Below, one piece after another: positions 1 through 7,709 of a stretch of 30,709 bases of DNA; the first letter of the stretch is position 1; every line of letters begins with the position of its first letter. The notes beneath the pieces are model-generated. The model saw only the letters and a program-made list of their open reading frames with translations. It was not told where the DNA came from and ran no database searches. This DNA comes from an uncultured Slackia sp. (GTDB lineage Bacteria; Actinomycetota; Coriobacteriia; Coriobacteriales; Eggerthellaceae). The stretch lies in the NCBI GenBank assembly GCA_934646845.1, contig CAKUEV010000003.1:1-30709 (forward strand). The letters run 5' to 3'. The translations under genes were made by a program, and so were the position numbers.

Positions 1-1308
1 GTATGGGCAATGCTCGCGCAAAACGGGGGAGAGACCGTTACCGTCGCATTGGCTTCCATGGGCAACGCGACCATTTTGAGCCTGATCTTCGACAAGATGT
101 CGGTCATGCTCGCCACCGCGTTCGTTGGAATCGGCCTGCTCATCTCGATTTACTCGGTTGGCTATATGAACGCCGGCAACCGCGAGCATCCCGATGCTCC
201 GCGCCGTCGCTTCTATGCCTTCTTCACCGTGTTCATCGGCGCGATGGCCGGCCTCGTATACAGCGACACGCTCGTGTGCCAGCTTGTGTTCTTCGAGATC
301 ACGGGCGCATGCTCGTGGGCCCTTATCGGCTACTACGGCACGCCCACCGCAAACAAGTCGGCCATGAAGGCGCTCATCCTCACGCACATCGGCGCGCTGG
401 GACTCTACATCGCGACCTGCCTGCTGTTCTCGCAGACTGGCACGTTCGAGATTTCCGCAATCGCCGGCCTGTCCGACTCGTGGAAGATCGCCGTTCTGGT
501 ATGCATCGTCATCGCAGCGTGGGGCAAATCGGCCCAGCTGCCGTTCTACATGTGGCTGCCTTCCGCAATGGAAGCTCCCACGCCCGTTTCGGCCTACTTG
601 CATGGCGCGTCCATGGTTAAGGTTGGCGTCGCCGTGCTCGCACGCGCCCTCGCTTCCGCCGGCGTGATTCCCGAGCCCGTTGGCTGGGTCATCGTGATTG
701 GCGCCATCGTCACCATGATCTTCAGCTTCTTCATGTACCTGCCCCAGAAAGACATGAAGCGCCTCTTGGCCTTTTCGACCATCTCGCAGCTGTCCTACAT
801 CTTCCTGGGCTTCGGCTTCTTCGTGTTCGGCAGCCAGCTCGCCTTCGACGGCGGCGTGATGCACATGTTCAACCACGCCTTCGCGAAAACGCTGTTCTTC
901 CTGGTCGCCGGCGCATTCAGCTACACCATGGGCACCCGTATGCTGCCTAAGCTGAAGGGCGTTTTGAAGAAGCAGCCGCTTCTGGCCGTCGGCTTCGGCG
1001 TCGCGGCGCTCGCCATCGCGGGCTGCCCGCCGTTCAACGGCTTCTTCAGCAAGTTCGCCATCTTCGCGGGCTCCTTCACCGCCGCGCAGGGCAACTGGCT
1101 GCTCACGGCCATCGTGGTCGTTGGCCTTATCGAAACTGTCGCGTGCTTCGCATGGTTCCTGAAGTGGATGGGCTCGGTCATTCCGGGCGAGCCTTCCGAA
1201 ACCGTCGCCAACAGCCAGGCTTTGCCTAAGCCCATGGTCGGCGTGTTCATCGTATTGATCATCATGACCGTTTGCTCCAGCTTCATCGCTGCAGCGTGGC
1301 TCGGATAG
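1..1308 (+). CDS. hyfD: Hydrogenase-4 subunit D, antiporter-like membrane subunit (5' end outside window)
   Basis: Membrane subunit of a formate-hydrogenlyase-type group 4 hydrogenase, related to the proton-pumping Nuo/Mrp antiporter subunits. The frame is open from base 1 and the first ATG is at base 10. E. coli HyfD is about 479 residues against about 435 here, so roughly 45-50 N-terminal residues, probably the first membrane helix, lie outside the window. The Proton_antipo_M core is clear: the NREHP segment, the FFEITGACSWALIGYY helix, and the KSAQLPFYMWLPSAMEAPTP motif with its conserved Lys, followed by SAYLHGASMVKVGV with a His. A second NHAFAKTLFF helix carries another channel Lys, and PPFNGFFSKF is also typical. 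From memory it matches E. coli HyfD almost end to end. It is followed after 9 bases by hyfE. Quinone-linked antiporter subunits such as HyfB are less likely because the gene order is exactly D-E-F-G-H-I. Confidence 0.93.
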   Translation, partial: VWAMLAQNGGETVTVALASMGNATILSLIFDKMSVMLATAFVGIGLLISIYSVGYMNAGNREHPDAPRRRFYAFFTVFIGAMAGLVYSDTLVCQLVFFEITGACSWALIGYYGTPTANKSAMKALILTHIGALGLYIATCLLFSQTGTFEISAIAGLSDSWKIAVLVCIVIAAWGKSAQLPFYMWLPSAMEAPTPVSAYLHGASMVKVGVAVLARALASAGVIPEPVGWVIVIGAIVTMIFSFFMYLPQKDMKRLLAFSTISQLSYIFLGFGFFVFGSQLAFDGGVMHMFNHAFAKTLFFLVAGAFSYTMGTRMLPKLKGVLKKQPLLAVGFGVAALAIAGCPPFNGFFSKFAIFAGSFTAAQGNWLLTAIVVVGLIETVACFAWFLKWMGSVIPGEPSETVANSQALPKPMVGVFIVLIIMTVCSSFIAAAWLG

Positions 1309-1317
1309 GAGGCAACA

Positions 1318-1971
1318 ATGAACGGATATGTTCTCGTGAATATCCTGGGCGCGTTGCTCATCGTGACCTCGCTGTCGGTCATGCTCACGCGCTCGCCGCG
1401 CACCTCCGCGTTCGAATACGCCGCGCAGTCGTGCGTGCTCGTGGCCATCTTCATTACGCTCGGCATGACCACCGGTTCGACCGAACTGTTCACGTGGTCG
1501 TTCACCGCAACGCTCACGAAGGTCATCTTCGTGCCTGCCGTGGTTCTGTACGCGTACAAGAAGATGGGCGCGCCCGAAAACACGGAAGGCTCTTCCACCA
1601 CGCCGGTGCTCTCCATCGTGCTCGTGGCAATTGAGCTGCTCGTGTGCTTCATCGCCGTTATGGGAATCCAGCTTCCCACCGCGGCCGAGGTCAAGCCCGC
1701 GCTCGCCGTATCGCTTGCGCACTTCTTCATTGGCCTGACCTGCATCATCACGCAACGCAATATCTTGAAGCAGATGTTCGGCTACTGCCTGATGGAAAAC
1801 GGCTCGCATGTCACGCTCGCCCTGCTCGCGCCCCAGGCGCCTGAGCTCGTCGAGGTCGGCATCGCGACCGACGCCATTTTCGCCATCATCATCATGGCGA
1901 TTGTGGCGCTGCGCATCTACAACTGCACTCATACGCTCAACGCGGATGAGCTTTCGGAATTGAAGGGTTAG
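1318..1971 (+). CDS. hyfE: Hydrogenase-4 subunit E (NuoK/MrpC-related membrane protein)
   Basis: Small integral membrane subunit of the Hyf complex, 217 residues against 216 in E. coli HyfE. It has about six hydrophobic segments. The most diagnostic stretch is residues ~125-185: KPALAV-LAHFFIGLTCI, then QRNILKQMFGYCLMENGSH, then APELVEVGIATDAIFA, all hallmark HyfE motifs. The N-terminal part resembles NuoK. The start is fixed by a strong Shine-Dalgarno (ATAGGAGG) a few bases before the ATG at 1318. The gene is packed between hyfD (9-bp gap) and hyfF (10-bp gap), so it is surely co-transcribed. It is expected to help anchor the hydrogenase arm to the membrane and form part of the proton path. 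It carries no cofactor. Confidence 0.93.
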   Translation: MNGYVLVNILGALLIVTSLSVMLTRSPRTSAFEYAAQSCVLVAIFITLGMTTGSTELFTWSFTATLTKVIFVPAVVLYAYKKMGAPENTEGSSTTPVLSIVLVAIELLVCFIAVMGIQLPTAAEVKPALAVSLAHFFIGLTCIITQRNILKQMFGYCLMENGSHVTLALLAPQAPELVEVGIATDAIFAIIIMAIVALRIYNCTHTLNADELSELKG

Positions 1972-1981
1972 GGGGGTCATC

Positions 1982-3541
1982 ATGGATTTCGCGACTATGC
2001 TCGTCGTTCTGCTTGCGATCCCCTTGATCGCCGCGCTGCTCATGGCGGTTTTGCCTTCCAAAGCCGTGCCCGCCGCAGCGTATGAATCGATTCACATCTT
2101 GTCGGTCGGCACCGTGTGCGTGCTGGCAATCTATCTGGTCGTCAACGAATTCGTGTCGGGTACCGCCATCGAGGCATGCGGCCTGTGGTTCCGCCTCGAC
2201 GGTCTGGGTTCGATCTTCGCCACCCTTATCGGCGTGATCGGTCTGCTCACGGGCATCTACTCCATCGCCTATGTGCGCCACGACATCGAAATCGGAAACA
2301 TGGGACCTGGCCAGGTGAAGCAGTACTACGTATTCTTCAGCCTGTTCGTGTTCTCGATGCTTCTGGTTGTAACCTCGAACAACATCATCATGATGTGGGC
2401 CGCCATCGAAGCGACCACGCTTGCGACCGTGTTCCTCGTCGGCTCCTACAACACGAAGCTCTCGCTTGAGGCGGCGTGGAAGTACGTCATCGTGTGCACC
2501 GCCGGCGTGGCGTTCGGCCTGTACGGCACCGTGCTGGTTTACGCCAACGCGAACGCGCTCATGGCCGACCCGACCCAGGCCGTGTTCTGGACCTCGATCC
2601 TGCCTTACGCAACGCAGTTCGACGCCCAGCTCATCCAAATCGCATTCGTGTTCGCCGCCATCGGCTTCGGCACGAAGGCTGGCCTGTTCCCCATGCACAC
2701 CTGGCTGCCCGATGCCCACTCCGAGGCTCCGAGCCCCGTTTCGGCATTGCTTTCCGGCGTGCTTTTGAAGTGCGCGATGCTCATCATCATCCGCTTCTAC
2801 ATCCTGGCCATCCAGGCTGTAGGCCCTACCTTCCCGCAAACCGTCATGCTCATTCTGGGCGCGATCTCGGTTGGCATGGCCGCCCTGGCCGTGTTCTCGC
2901 AAGACGACCTCAAGCGCAAGCTGGCGTACCACTCCTGCGAAAACATCGGCATCGTGGCTTTGTGCTTGGGCTTCGGCGGACCGCTCGGCATCGCCGCAGC
3001 GCTTCTGCACTGCGTGACGCACGGCTTCACCAAGGCGCTGCTGTTCTGCATCTCGGGCAACGTGCTCATGGAGTACGGCACCCGCGACCTGAACAAGATC
3101 AGCGGCATTCTGCGCGTGGCCCCCACCACGGCAGTGCTCATGGCGATCGGCTTCTTCGCCCTTGCCGGCTTCCCGCCGTTCGCCATGTTCGTGTCTGAGA
3201 TCATGGCATTCGCCGCAGGCGTGCTCGGCGGACACATCGCGCTCGTGGTGCTGTTCGGCATCGCACTGACCATCGTCGTTGCGGCGTGCGTGCACGTGGT
3301 TACCGGCGCCGTGTTTGGCGAAGCGCCTGAAACCGTGAAGAAGGGCGACGTCGGCGCGCTGGCGTTGGCCCCCGAGATCATTATGGTCGCCGTCATTTTG
3401 TGGTTCGGCGTCGCGATGCCCCAGCCGGTTATCGCAGGCGTCGAGGATGCGACCGCCATCGTTTTGCAGTCCGACGTCAACGCGCTGCACGAAGAGCCCC
3501 TGTTCTCGAGCCTCTTCGGCGCATCGGAAACGATGGAATAA
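1982..3541 (+). CDS. hyfF: Hydrogenase-4 subunit F, antiporter-like membrane subunit
   Basis: Second complete antiporter-type subunit (Proton_antipo_M; NuoL/M/N relatives), 519 residues against 526 in E. coli HyfF, with about 14 hydrophobic segments. Key motifs: MMWAAIEATTLATVFLVG with the helix Glu, GTKAGLFPMHTWLPDAHSEAP with the channel Lys, SALLSGVLLK, SQDDLKRKLAYHSCENIG, and HGFTKALLFC with another Lys. GFPPFAMFVSE follows near residue 400. The C-terminal ~60 residues form a last helix and a short polar tail. A G-rich Shine-Dalgarno (GGGGGG) precedes the ATG at 1982. Having both HyfD and HyfF, and presumably HyfB upstream of the window, distinguishes a Hyf (FHL-2-like) complex from the smaller Hyc complex. 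That implies more ion-translocating modules; actual pumping is inferred only. Confidence 0.93.
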   Translation: MDFATMLVVLLAIPLIAALLMAVLPSKAVPAAAYESIHILSVGTVCVLAIYLVVNEFVSGTAIEACGLWFRLDGLGSIFATLIGVIGLLTGIYSIAYVRHDIEIGNMGPGQVKQYYVFFSLFVFSMLLVVTSNNIIMMWAAIEATTLATVFLVGSYNTKLSLEAAWKYVIVCTAGVAFGLYGTVLVYANANALMADPTQAVFWTSILPYATQFDAQLIQIAFVFAAIGFGTKAGLFPMHTWLPDAHSEAPSPVSALLSGVLLKCAMLIIIRFYILAIQAVGPTFPQTVMLILGAISVGMAALAVFSQDDLKRKLAYHSCENIGIVALCLGFGGPLGIAAALLHCVTHGFTKALLFCISGNVLMEYGTRDLNKISGILRVAPTTAVLMAIGFFALAGFPPFAMFVSEIMAFAAGVLGGHIALVVLFGIALTIVVAACVHVVTGAVFGEAPETVKKGDVGALALAPEIIMVAVILWFGVAMPQPVIAGVEDATAIVLQSDVNALHEEPLFSSLFGASETME

Positions 3542-3550
3542 GGAGGAGTT

Positions 3551-5287
3551 ATGGCTGCAACAGCAAAATCTCGCGCGAGGGTGTGCGAGTCGCATATCGA
3601 GGCGGTTCAGAATAACTTCCCCGGAGTTGTGAAACATTACGAGTGGCAGGCGGAAGATCAGGTGACCGTCACGGTCGAGGCCGACGCCGCGCCTGAAGTC
3701 ATCGAGTATCTGTACTACCAGCGCGACGGTTTCATGCCCGTTATGGTCGGCAACGACGAGCGCCAGCTCAACGGCCACTACGCGCTGTACTACGTGCTCT
3801 CCATGGAAGGCGAGGACCGCGGTTTCCTCACCGTTCGCGTCGAAGTGCCGCGCGATACCGAAACCTTCCGCGCCGTGTCGGCGAAGGTGCCGGCCGCGGT
3901 ATGGAGCGAGCGAGAGGTGCAAGACATGTTCGGCCTGAAGGCCGAGGGCATCATCGACGGCCGCAACCTCGTACTGCCCGACGACTGGCCGGCCGGCATG
4001 TACCCGCTGCGCAAGGACTCCATGGACTACCGCTATCGTCCCGCCCCCACAAGCGACCTCGAGAGCTACGAGTTCTTGAAGGAAACGGGCGAGAAGGAAA
4101 CCACCATCATCCCGATGGGTCCTTTGCACATCACCTCTGACGAGCCTGGCCACTTCCGCCTGTTCGTCGATGGCGAAACCATCATCGATGCCGACTACCG
4201 CCTGTTCTTCATCCACCGCGGCATGGAGAAATGCGCCGAATCGCGCATGAACTACGACCAGGTGCCGTTCCTGGCCGAGCGCGTGTGCGGCATTTGCGGC
4301 TACGCGCACTCGGTGGCCTATTCCGAGACCATCGAGCATGCCCAGGGCATCGAGGTGCCGCTGCGCGCCCAGGTCATTCGCTCCATCGCGCTTGAGACCG
4401 AGCGCCTGCATTCGCACCTGCTCAATTTGGGCCTCGTGTGCCACTACACCGGCTTCGACACGGGCTTCCAGCACTTCTTCCGCGTACGCGAGAAGGCGAT
4501 GGACTTGGCCGAGCTTTTGACCGGCACCCGCAAGACCTACGGCTTGAACCTGATTGGCGGCGTGCGTCGCGACATGCTCGCTGAGCAGACAATCGAAACC
4601 CGCCGCCTTCTGGCCGAGCTACGCGCCGACGTGAAGCGCCTCGTGGACGAGATGACCTCGACCCCGAACTTCATGAAGCGCACCCAGGGCGTCGGCGTGC
4701 TCGACAAGAAGATCGCGCGCGACTACAGCCCCGTCGGCCCGCTCATGCGTGGATCGGGCTTCGCCCGCGACACGCGTTGGGTGCACCCGTTTGACGGTTA
4801 CAAGCTCATCGCCGACAAGCACAAGCCCATCACGGAAGACTCCTGCGACGTGCTCGGCCGCACGCTCGTGCGCATCGGCGAGGTGTTCGACAGCATCGAC
4901 ATCATCGAAGAGCTGCTCGACATGGAGCTGCCGAAGGGCCCCGTGCTCACCGAAGGCTGGACCTACGACCCGAACAAGTTCGCGCTCGGCTTCACCGAGG
5001 CCCCGCGCGGCGAGGACGTGCACTGGTCGATGGTTGGCGACAACCAGAAGTGCTACCGTTGGCGCTGCAAGGCATCCACGTACAGCAACTGGCCGGTTCT
5101 GCGCTACATGTTCCGCGGCAACACCATTTCCGACGCTGCCCTTATCGTGGGCAGCCTCGACCCGTGCTACTCGTGCACGGAGCGCGTGACCGTCGTCGAC
5201 GTGAACAAGCGCACGCAGAAAACCTTGAGCAAGACCCAGCTCGAGAACTACTGCGCCGACCGTCGCCATTCGCCGCTGAAAGATTAG
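3551..5287 (+). CDS. hyfG: Group 4 [NiFe] hydrogenase large subunit (NuoC-NuoD type fusion)
   Basis: Catalytic subunit that reduces protons to H2, or the reverse, at a NiFe centre on the cytoplasmic side. It is 578 residues, slightly longer than E. coli HyfG/HycE (555-569). Residues ~1-170 are a NuoC-like (30 kDa) domain ending around AAVWSEREVQDMFGL and YPLRKD. The rest is the NuoD-like hydrogenase domain. The N-terminal nickel ligands are in ERVCGICGYAHS and the C-terminal ones in DPCYSCTER, so all four ligand cysteines are present. A 33-residue tail follows that last Arg, matching in length and sequence the HycE propeptide removed by the HycI protease. The HycI-like gene at 7216 fits this. 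A GGAGG Shine-Dalgarno lies just before the ATG at 3551. The intact L1 and L2 motifs separate it from the ligand-less NuoD of respiratory complex I. Confidence 0.96.
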   Translation: MAATAKSRARVCESHIEAVQNNFPGVVKHYEWQAEDQVTVTVEADAAPEVIEYLYYQRDGFMPVMVGNDERQLNGHYALYYVLSMEGEDRGFLTVRVEVPRDTETFRAVSAKVPAAVWSEREVQDMFGLKAEGIIDGRNLVLPDDWPAGMYPLRKDSMDYRYRPAPTSDLESYEFLKETGEKETTIIPMGPLHITSDEPGHFRLFVDGETIIDADYRLFFIHRGMEKCAESRMNYDQVPFLAERVCGICGYAHSVAYSETIEHAQGIEVPLRAQVIRSIALETERLHSHLLNLGLVCHYTGFDTGFQHFFRVREKAMDLAELLTGTRKTYGLNLIGGVRRDMLAEQTIETRRLLAELRADVKRLVDEMTSTPNFMKRTQGVGVLDKKIARDYSPVGPLMRGSGFARDTRWVHPFDGYKLIADKHKPITEDSCDVLGRTLVRIGEVFDSIDIIEELLDMELPKGPVLTEGWTYDPNKFALGFTEAPRGEDVHWSMVGDNQKCYRWRCKASTYSNWPVLRYMFRGNTISDAALIVGSLDPCYSCTERVTVVDVNKRTQKTLSKTQLENYCADRRHSPLKD

Positions 5288-5297
5288 GAGGTGCGCA

Positions 5298-5870
5298 ATG
5301 CTTAAGACGATCAAAGAAATCCTGCGCACCGGCAATGCCACGGTGCAATATCCCGCGGCACCGCTGCATCAATACGACGGCTACCGCGGCAAGCCCGAGC
5401 ATGACGCCGTAGAGTGCATTGGCTGCGCGGCCTGCGCAAACGTGTGCCCGCCCAACGCCATTCAGATGCAAATCGACGTTGAGGCCGGCACCACCACCTG
5501 GTCGATCAACTTCGGGCGCTGCATCTTCTGCGGCCGCTGCGAAGAGGTATGCCCCACGAAGGCCATCAAGCTCAGCAAGGAATTCGAGCTGGCCGTCATG
5601 GACAAAAACGACCTCGAGGAAACGGCGACCTACAGCCTGGCGGCATGCGAGCGCTGCGGCAAGTACTACGCGACCAACAAGCAAGTCGCCTACGCAACGG
5701 CCATTCTGCAGCAAAGCGCCGACAGCCCCGAAGTCGCCAAGTCGCTCGAGCTTTCGCATGTGTGCCCGGCATGCCGTCGCAAGGATGACGCATATCGCGC
5801 CAAGCGCAACGACGAGCTGCAGGGCGCCAAGCGCAAGAAGAAGATGGAGGCCAAAGATGATAATCGATAG
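5298..5870 (+). CDS. hyfH: Hydrogenase-4 electron-transfer subunit, two [4Fe-4S] clusters
   Basis: NuoI/HycF-like polyferredoxin that passes electrons between a formate dehydrogenase-side ferredoxin and the hydrogenase small subunit. It is 190 residues against 181 in E. coli HyfH. Two classic binding motifs are present: CIGCAACANVCPPNAI near residue 40 and CIFCGRCEEVCPTKAI near residue 75. The C-terminal half carries two more Cys pairs (CERCGKYY near residue 117 and CPACRRKDD near residue 155). These could form a zinc-ribbon-like site, as in HycF/HyfH; that is inference. The tail is very basic. A TAGGAGG Shine-Dalgarno sits before the ATG at 5298. The 3' end overlaps the start of hyfI by 14 bases, implying translational coupling. 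Confidence 0.94.
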   Translation: MLKTIKEILRTGNATVQYPAAPLHQYDGYRGKPEHDAVECIGCAACANVCPPNAIQMQIDVEAGTTTWSINFGRCIFCGRCEEVCPTKAIKLSKEFELAVMDKNDLEETATYSLAACERCGKYYATNKQVAYATAILQQSADSPEVAKSLELSHVCPACRRKDDAYRAKRNDELQGAKRKKKMEAKDDNR

Positions 5871-6750
5871 GCAATACCCCGAGGCGCTCCAGTATCAGCC
5901 CGACAAACGCACGCTCGACGAAAGCGTGCAGAAGGCCAAGCTCGCGCTGCTCAACGACATCAAGCGCTCCGTCTACATCTACCGCGTCGACTGCGGCGGC
6001 TGCAATGGCTGCGAAATCGAGATTTTCTCGACCATTACGCCTGTGTTCGACGCCGAACGCTTCGGCATCAAGAACACGCCGAGCCCGCGCCACGCCGACA
6101 TCTTGGTATACACCGGCGCCATGACGCGCGCCATGCGCATGCCCGCGCTGCGCGCCTACGACGGCGCGCCCGACCCCAAGCTCGTCGTGAGCTACGGCGC
6201 ATGCGGCTGCACGGGCGGCGTGTTCCACGACAACTACTGCACGTGGGGCGGAACCGACAAAATTATTCCGGTCGATGTCTACATCCCCGGATGCCCGCCG
6301 ACTCCCGCCCAGACCATCTACGGCTTCGCGATGACGCTTGGGCTTTTGGGCCAAAAACTCAAGCACAAGGACGATTTCGAGAAGCCTGGCGAGCAGGCAA
6401 CGCTGCGCTACGCGGACATTCCCTACAAGGTGCGCACCACGCTCGAAAAAGAAGCGCGCCTGTATTCGGGATACCTGCAGGGCGAGCAGCTTGCAGATGA
6501 GTTCCTGACCACTTTGGAAAAGACCCCGCAAAACGTGATGGGCGCCGTGAGCGCGCTCATCGAGGGCCAAAGTGACCCGCGCCGTGCCGAAGTCTACAAG
6601 CATCTGGGCGATACGCTCAACAAGATGACGGTCGACGCTGACGCCAACCAGGCACTGCTCAAGCAAGCGCTCGAGAAGGTCGTCGTTGCAGGTGGCGACG
6701 GCAAAGCGGCCGCCATCGTAAGCGAGGCGCTGATCGGCAATGGAAGGTAA
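5857..6750 (+). CDS. hyfI: Group 4 [NiFe] hydrogenase small subunit (NuoB type)
   Basis: NuoB-like small subunit holding the [4Fe-4S] cluster nearest the NiFe site. The start at 5857 (MIIDRQYPE) is chosen because GGAGG lies 6 bases upstream and the N-terminus fits the family. An upstream in-frame ATG at 5419 would read entirely through hyfH in another frame. Cluster ligands are visible in DCGGCNGCEIEI (residue ~45), in YGACGCTGG (residue ~110) and in IPGCPPTP (residue ~145). The length of 297 residues exceeds that of E. coli HyfI (about 252). The extra length is a C-terminal segment of about 65 residues after the usual core, predicted helical and without cysteines. It overlaps hyfH by 14 bases at the 5' end and the hycH-like gene by 11 bases at the 3' end. 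Confidence 0.94.
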   Translation: MIIDRQYPEALQYQPDKRTLDESVQKAKLALLNDIKRSVYIYRVDCGGCNGCEIEIFSTITPVFDAERFGIKNTPSPRHADILVYTGAMTRAMRMPALRAYDGAPDPKLVVSYGACGCTGGVFHDNYCTWGGTDKIIPVDVYIPGCPPTPAQTIYGFAMTLGLLGQKLKHKDDFEKPGEQATLRYADIPYKVRTTLEKEARLYSGYLQGEQLADEFLTTLEKTPQNVMGAVSALIEGQSDPRRAEVYKHLGDTLNKMTVDADANQALLKQALEKVVVAGGDGKAAAIVSEALIGNGR

Positions 6751-7219
6751 CGCACACGATTACGCGCCCTACGCGCCCGCCTCGGCCAAAGATGCCGAGG
6801 CGGGCGTCGCCGAGGTCGTGTTCTACCAACTCACGAAGAAGTTCGTCGACACCGAGAAATCGATTCCCGACGACGCGCAAGACGTGCTGTACTACACGCT
6901 CGCGGTGGGGCACCACACGGGCGTCATCGACTGCTTCGAGGAACAATTCCGCACGCCGCTTGCGCGTTACGAAGAGATGGTAAGCGCCATGCCCGAAGGC
7001 GACATTCGTTACAAGCTCGAGGGCATGATGCGCCACGGCGAGATTCAGATCGATAAAACGAATCTCGCCGTGGTCGTGCCCGGGCTTCAGGCTTTCGAAG
7101 AGGCTGCGAGCACGCTCTCGCCTGAAGCGCGCGCATGCTACGAATCGCTTCGCTCGACGGTAGACACGCTCGCGCGGGAAGGCGCGGCATACATCATGGG
7201 AAGGATTCGAAGGCCATGA
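6740..7219 (+). CDS. hycH: Formate hydrogenlyase maturation protein, HycH/HyfJ family
   Basis: Accessory protein of the HycH/HyfJ family, needed in E. coli for assembling the formate hydrogenlyase large subunit; the exact biochemical role is not settled. It is 159 residues, with a variable ~20-residue N-terminus followed by the family core: VVFYQLTKKFVD, then DVLYYTLAVGHHTGVIDCFE with its double His and Cys, then KLEGMMRHGEIQID, and a C-terminal GAAYIMGRIRR. This aligns by eye with E. coli HycH (which has YYSLAIGHHLGVIDCLE). The ATG at 6740 lies inside the end of hyfI and has no strong Shine-Dalgarno, so translation is probably coupled. Its stop overlaps the start of the next gene (ATGA at 7216-7219). 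Confidence 0.9.
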   Translation: MEGNAHDYAPYAPASAKDAEAGVAEVVFYQLTKKFVDTEKSIPDDAQDVLYYTLAVGHHTGVIDCFEEQFRTPLARYEEMVSAMPEGDIRYKLEGMMRHGEIQIDKTNLAVVVPGLQAFEEAASTLSPEARACYESLRSTVDTLAREGAAYIMGRIRRP

Positions 7220-7671
7220 GCGGAAAAGCTGTTCTCACGGTAGGCGCGGTGCTGCGCGGCGACGACGCGGCGGGCCCCATGCTCTCGAAGATGCTCGAGG
7301 AGGGGCCCATCGAAGGCTGGGCGAACATCGACGGAGGGCAAATGCCCGAAGACCAGCTTGCCGTGGTGCGCCGCATGCAGCCAGACGTGCTTTTGCTGGT
7401 CGATGCGGCCGATATGTCCGAAGAACCGGGCACGATTGCCGTGCTCGATGAGGACGATGTCGCCACAAACATGCTTTTTACTACCCACTCACTCCCAATT
7501 TCTTTTTTGCTCAAAGAGCTCAAAAGCTGTTGTGGTAGTGTCGTGTTCCTCGGCATCCAGCCGGCGCAGCTCGAATTCATGAGCCCGCTTACGCCCGAGG
7601 TGCACGAGGCGGTTGAGAAAATTTACGGAATGCTGAAAGCGGGAAGCGATTTCACCGCGAGCATTTCGTAA
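7216..7671 (+). CDS. hycI: Hydrogenase maturation endopeptidase, HycI family
   Basis: Nickel-dependent endopeptidase that removes the C-terminal propeptide of the hydrogenase large subunit after nickel insertion. It is 151 residues from ATG 7216 (MSGKAVLTVG), close to E. coli HycI (156). Family features: the VGAVLRGDDAAGP loop, whose acidic residue binds nickel, a central LLLVDAADMSEEPG segment with the second metal Asp, and TTHSLPISFLLKELK with the conserved His. FLGIQPAQLEF follows. The ATGA overlap with the hycH-like gene fixes the start; an in-frame codon at 7135 would overlap hycH by 85 bases and is less likely. Bases ~7470-7540 are locally much richer in A+T than their surroundings, with no break in the frame. 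The substrate is presumably HyfG, which has the matching cleavable tail. Confidence 0.92.
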   Translation: MSGKAVLTVGAVLRGDDAAGPMLSKMLEEGPIEGWANIDGGQMPEDQLAVVRRMQPDVLLLVDAADMSEEPGTIAVLDEDDVATNMLFTTHSLPISFLLKELKSCCGSVVFLGIQPAQLEFMSPLTPEVHEAVEKIYGMLKAGSDFTASIS

Positions 7672-7673
7672 AA

Positions 7674-7691
7674 GGTGGGGCATACGCCCCA
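7674..7691 (+). other. Short intercistronic hairpin between hycI and focA
   Basis: A perfect 6-bp stem, TGGGGC/GCCCCA with loop ATAC, lies at 7676-7691 directly before the focA Shine-Dalgarno. No T-run follows, so it is not a complete intrinsic terminator. It might tune the focA to hydrogenase ratio, but no function is proven. Confidence 0.35.
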
Positions 7692-7709
7692 ACATGGATG
7701 GAGGTTGTT

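Noticed and set aside
1937..4474. 845-codon open frame on the minus strand opposite hyfF and hyfG
   Set aside because: It is antisense to two well-identified genes, its product is His/Arg/Asp-rich without motifs, and it follows from the GC bias of the third codon position on the plus strand.
5419..5856. Upstream in-frame extension of hyfI
   Set aside because: It would overlap nearly all of hyfH in another frame and reads as low-complexity sequence. ATG 5857 has a good ribosome site and the family N-terminus.
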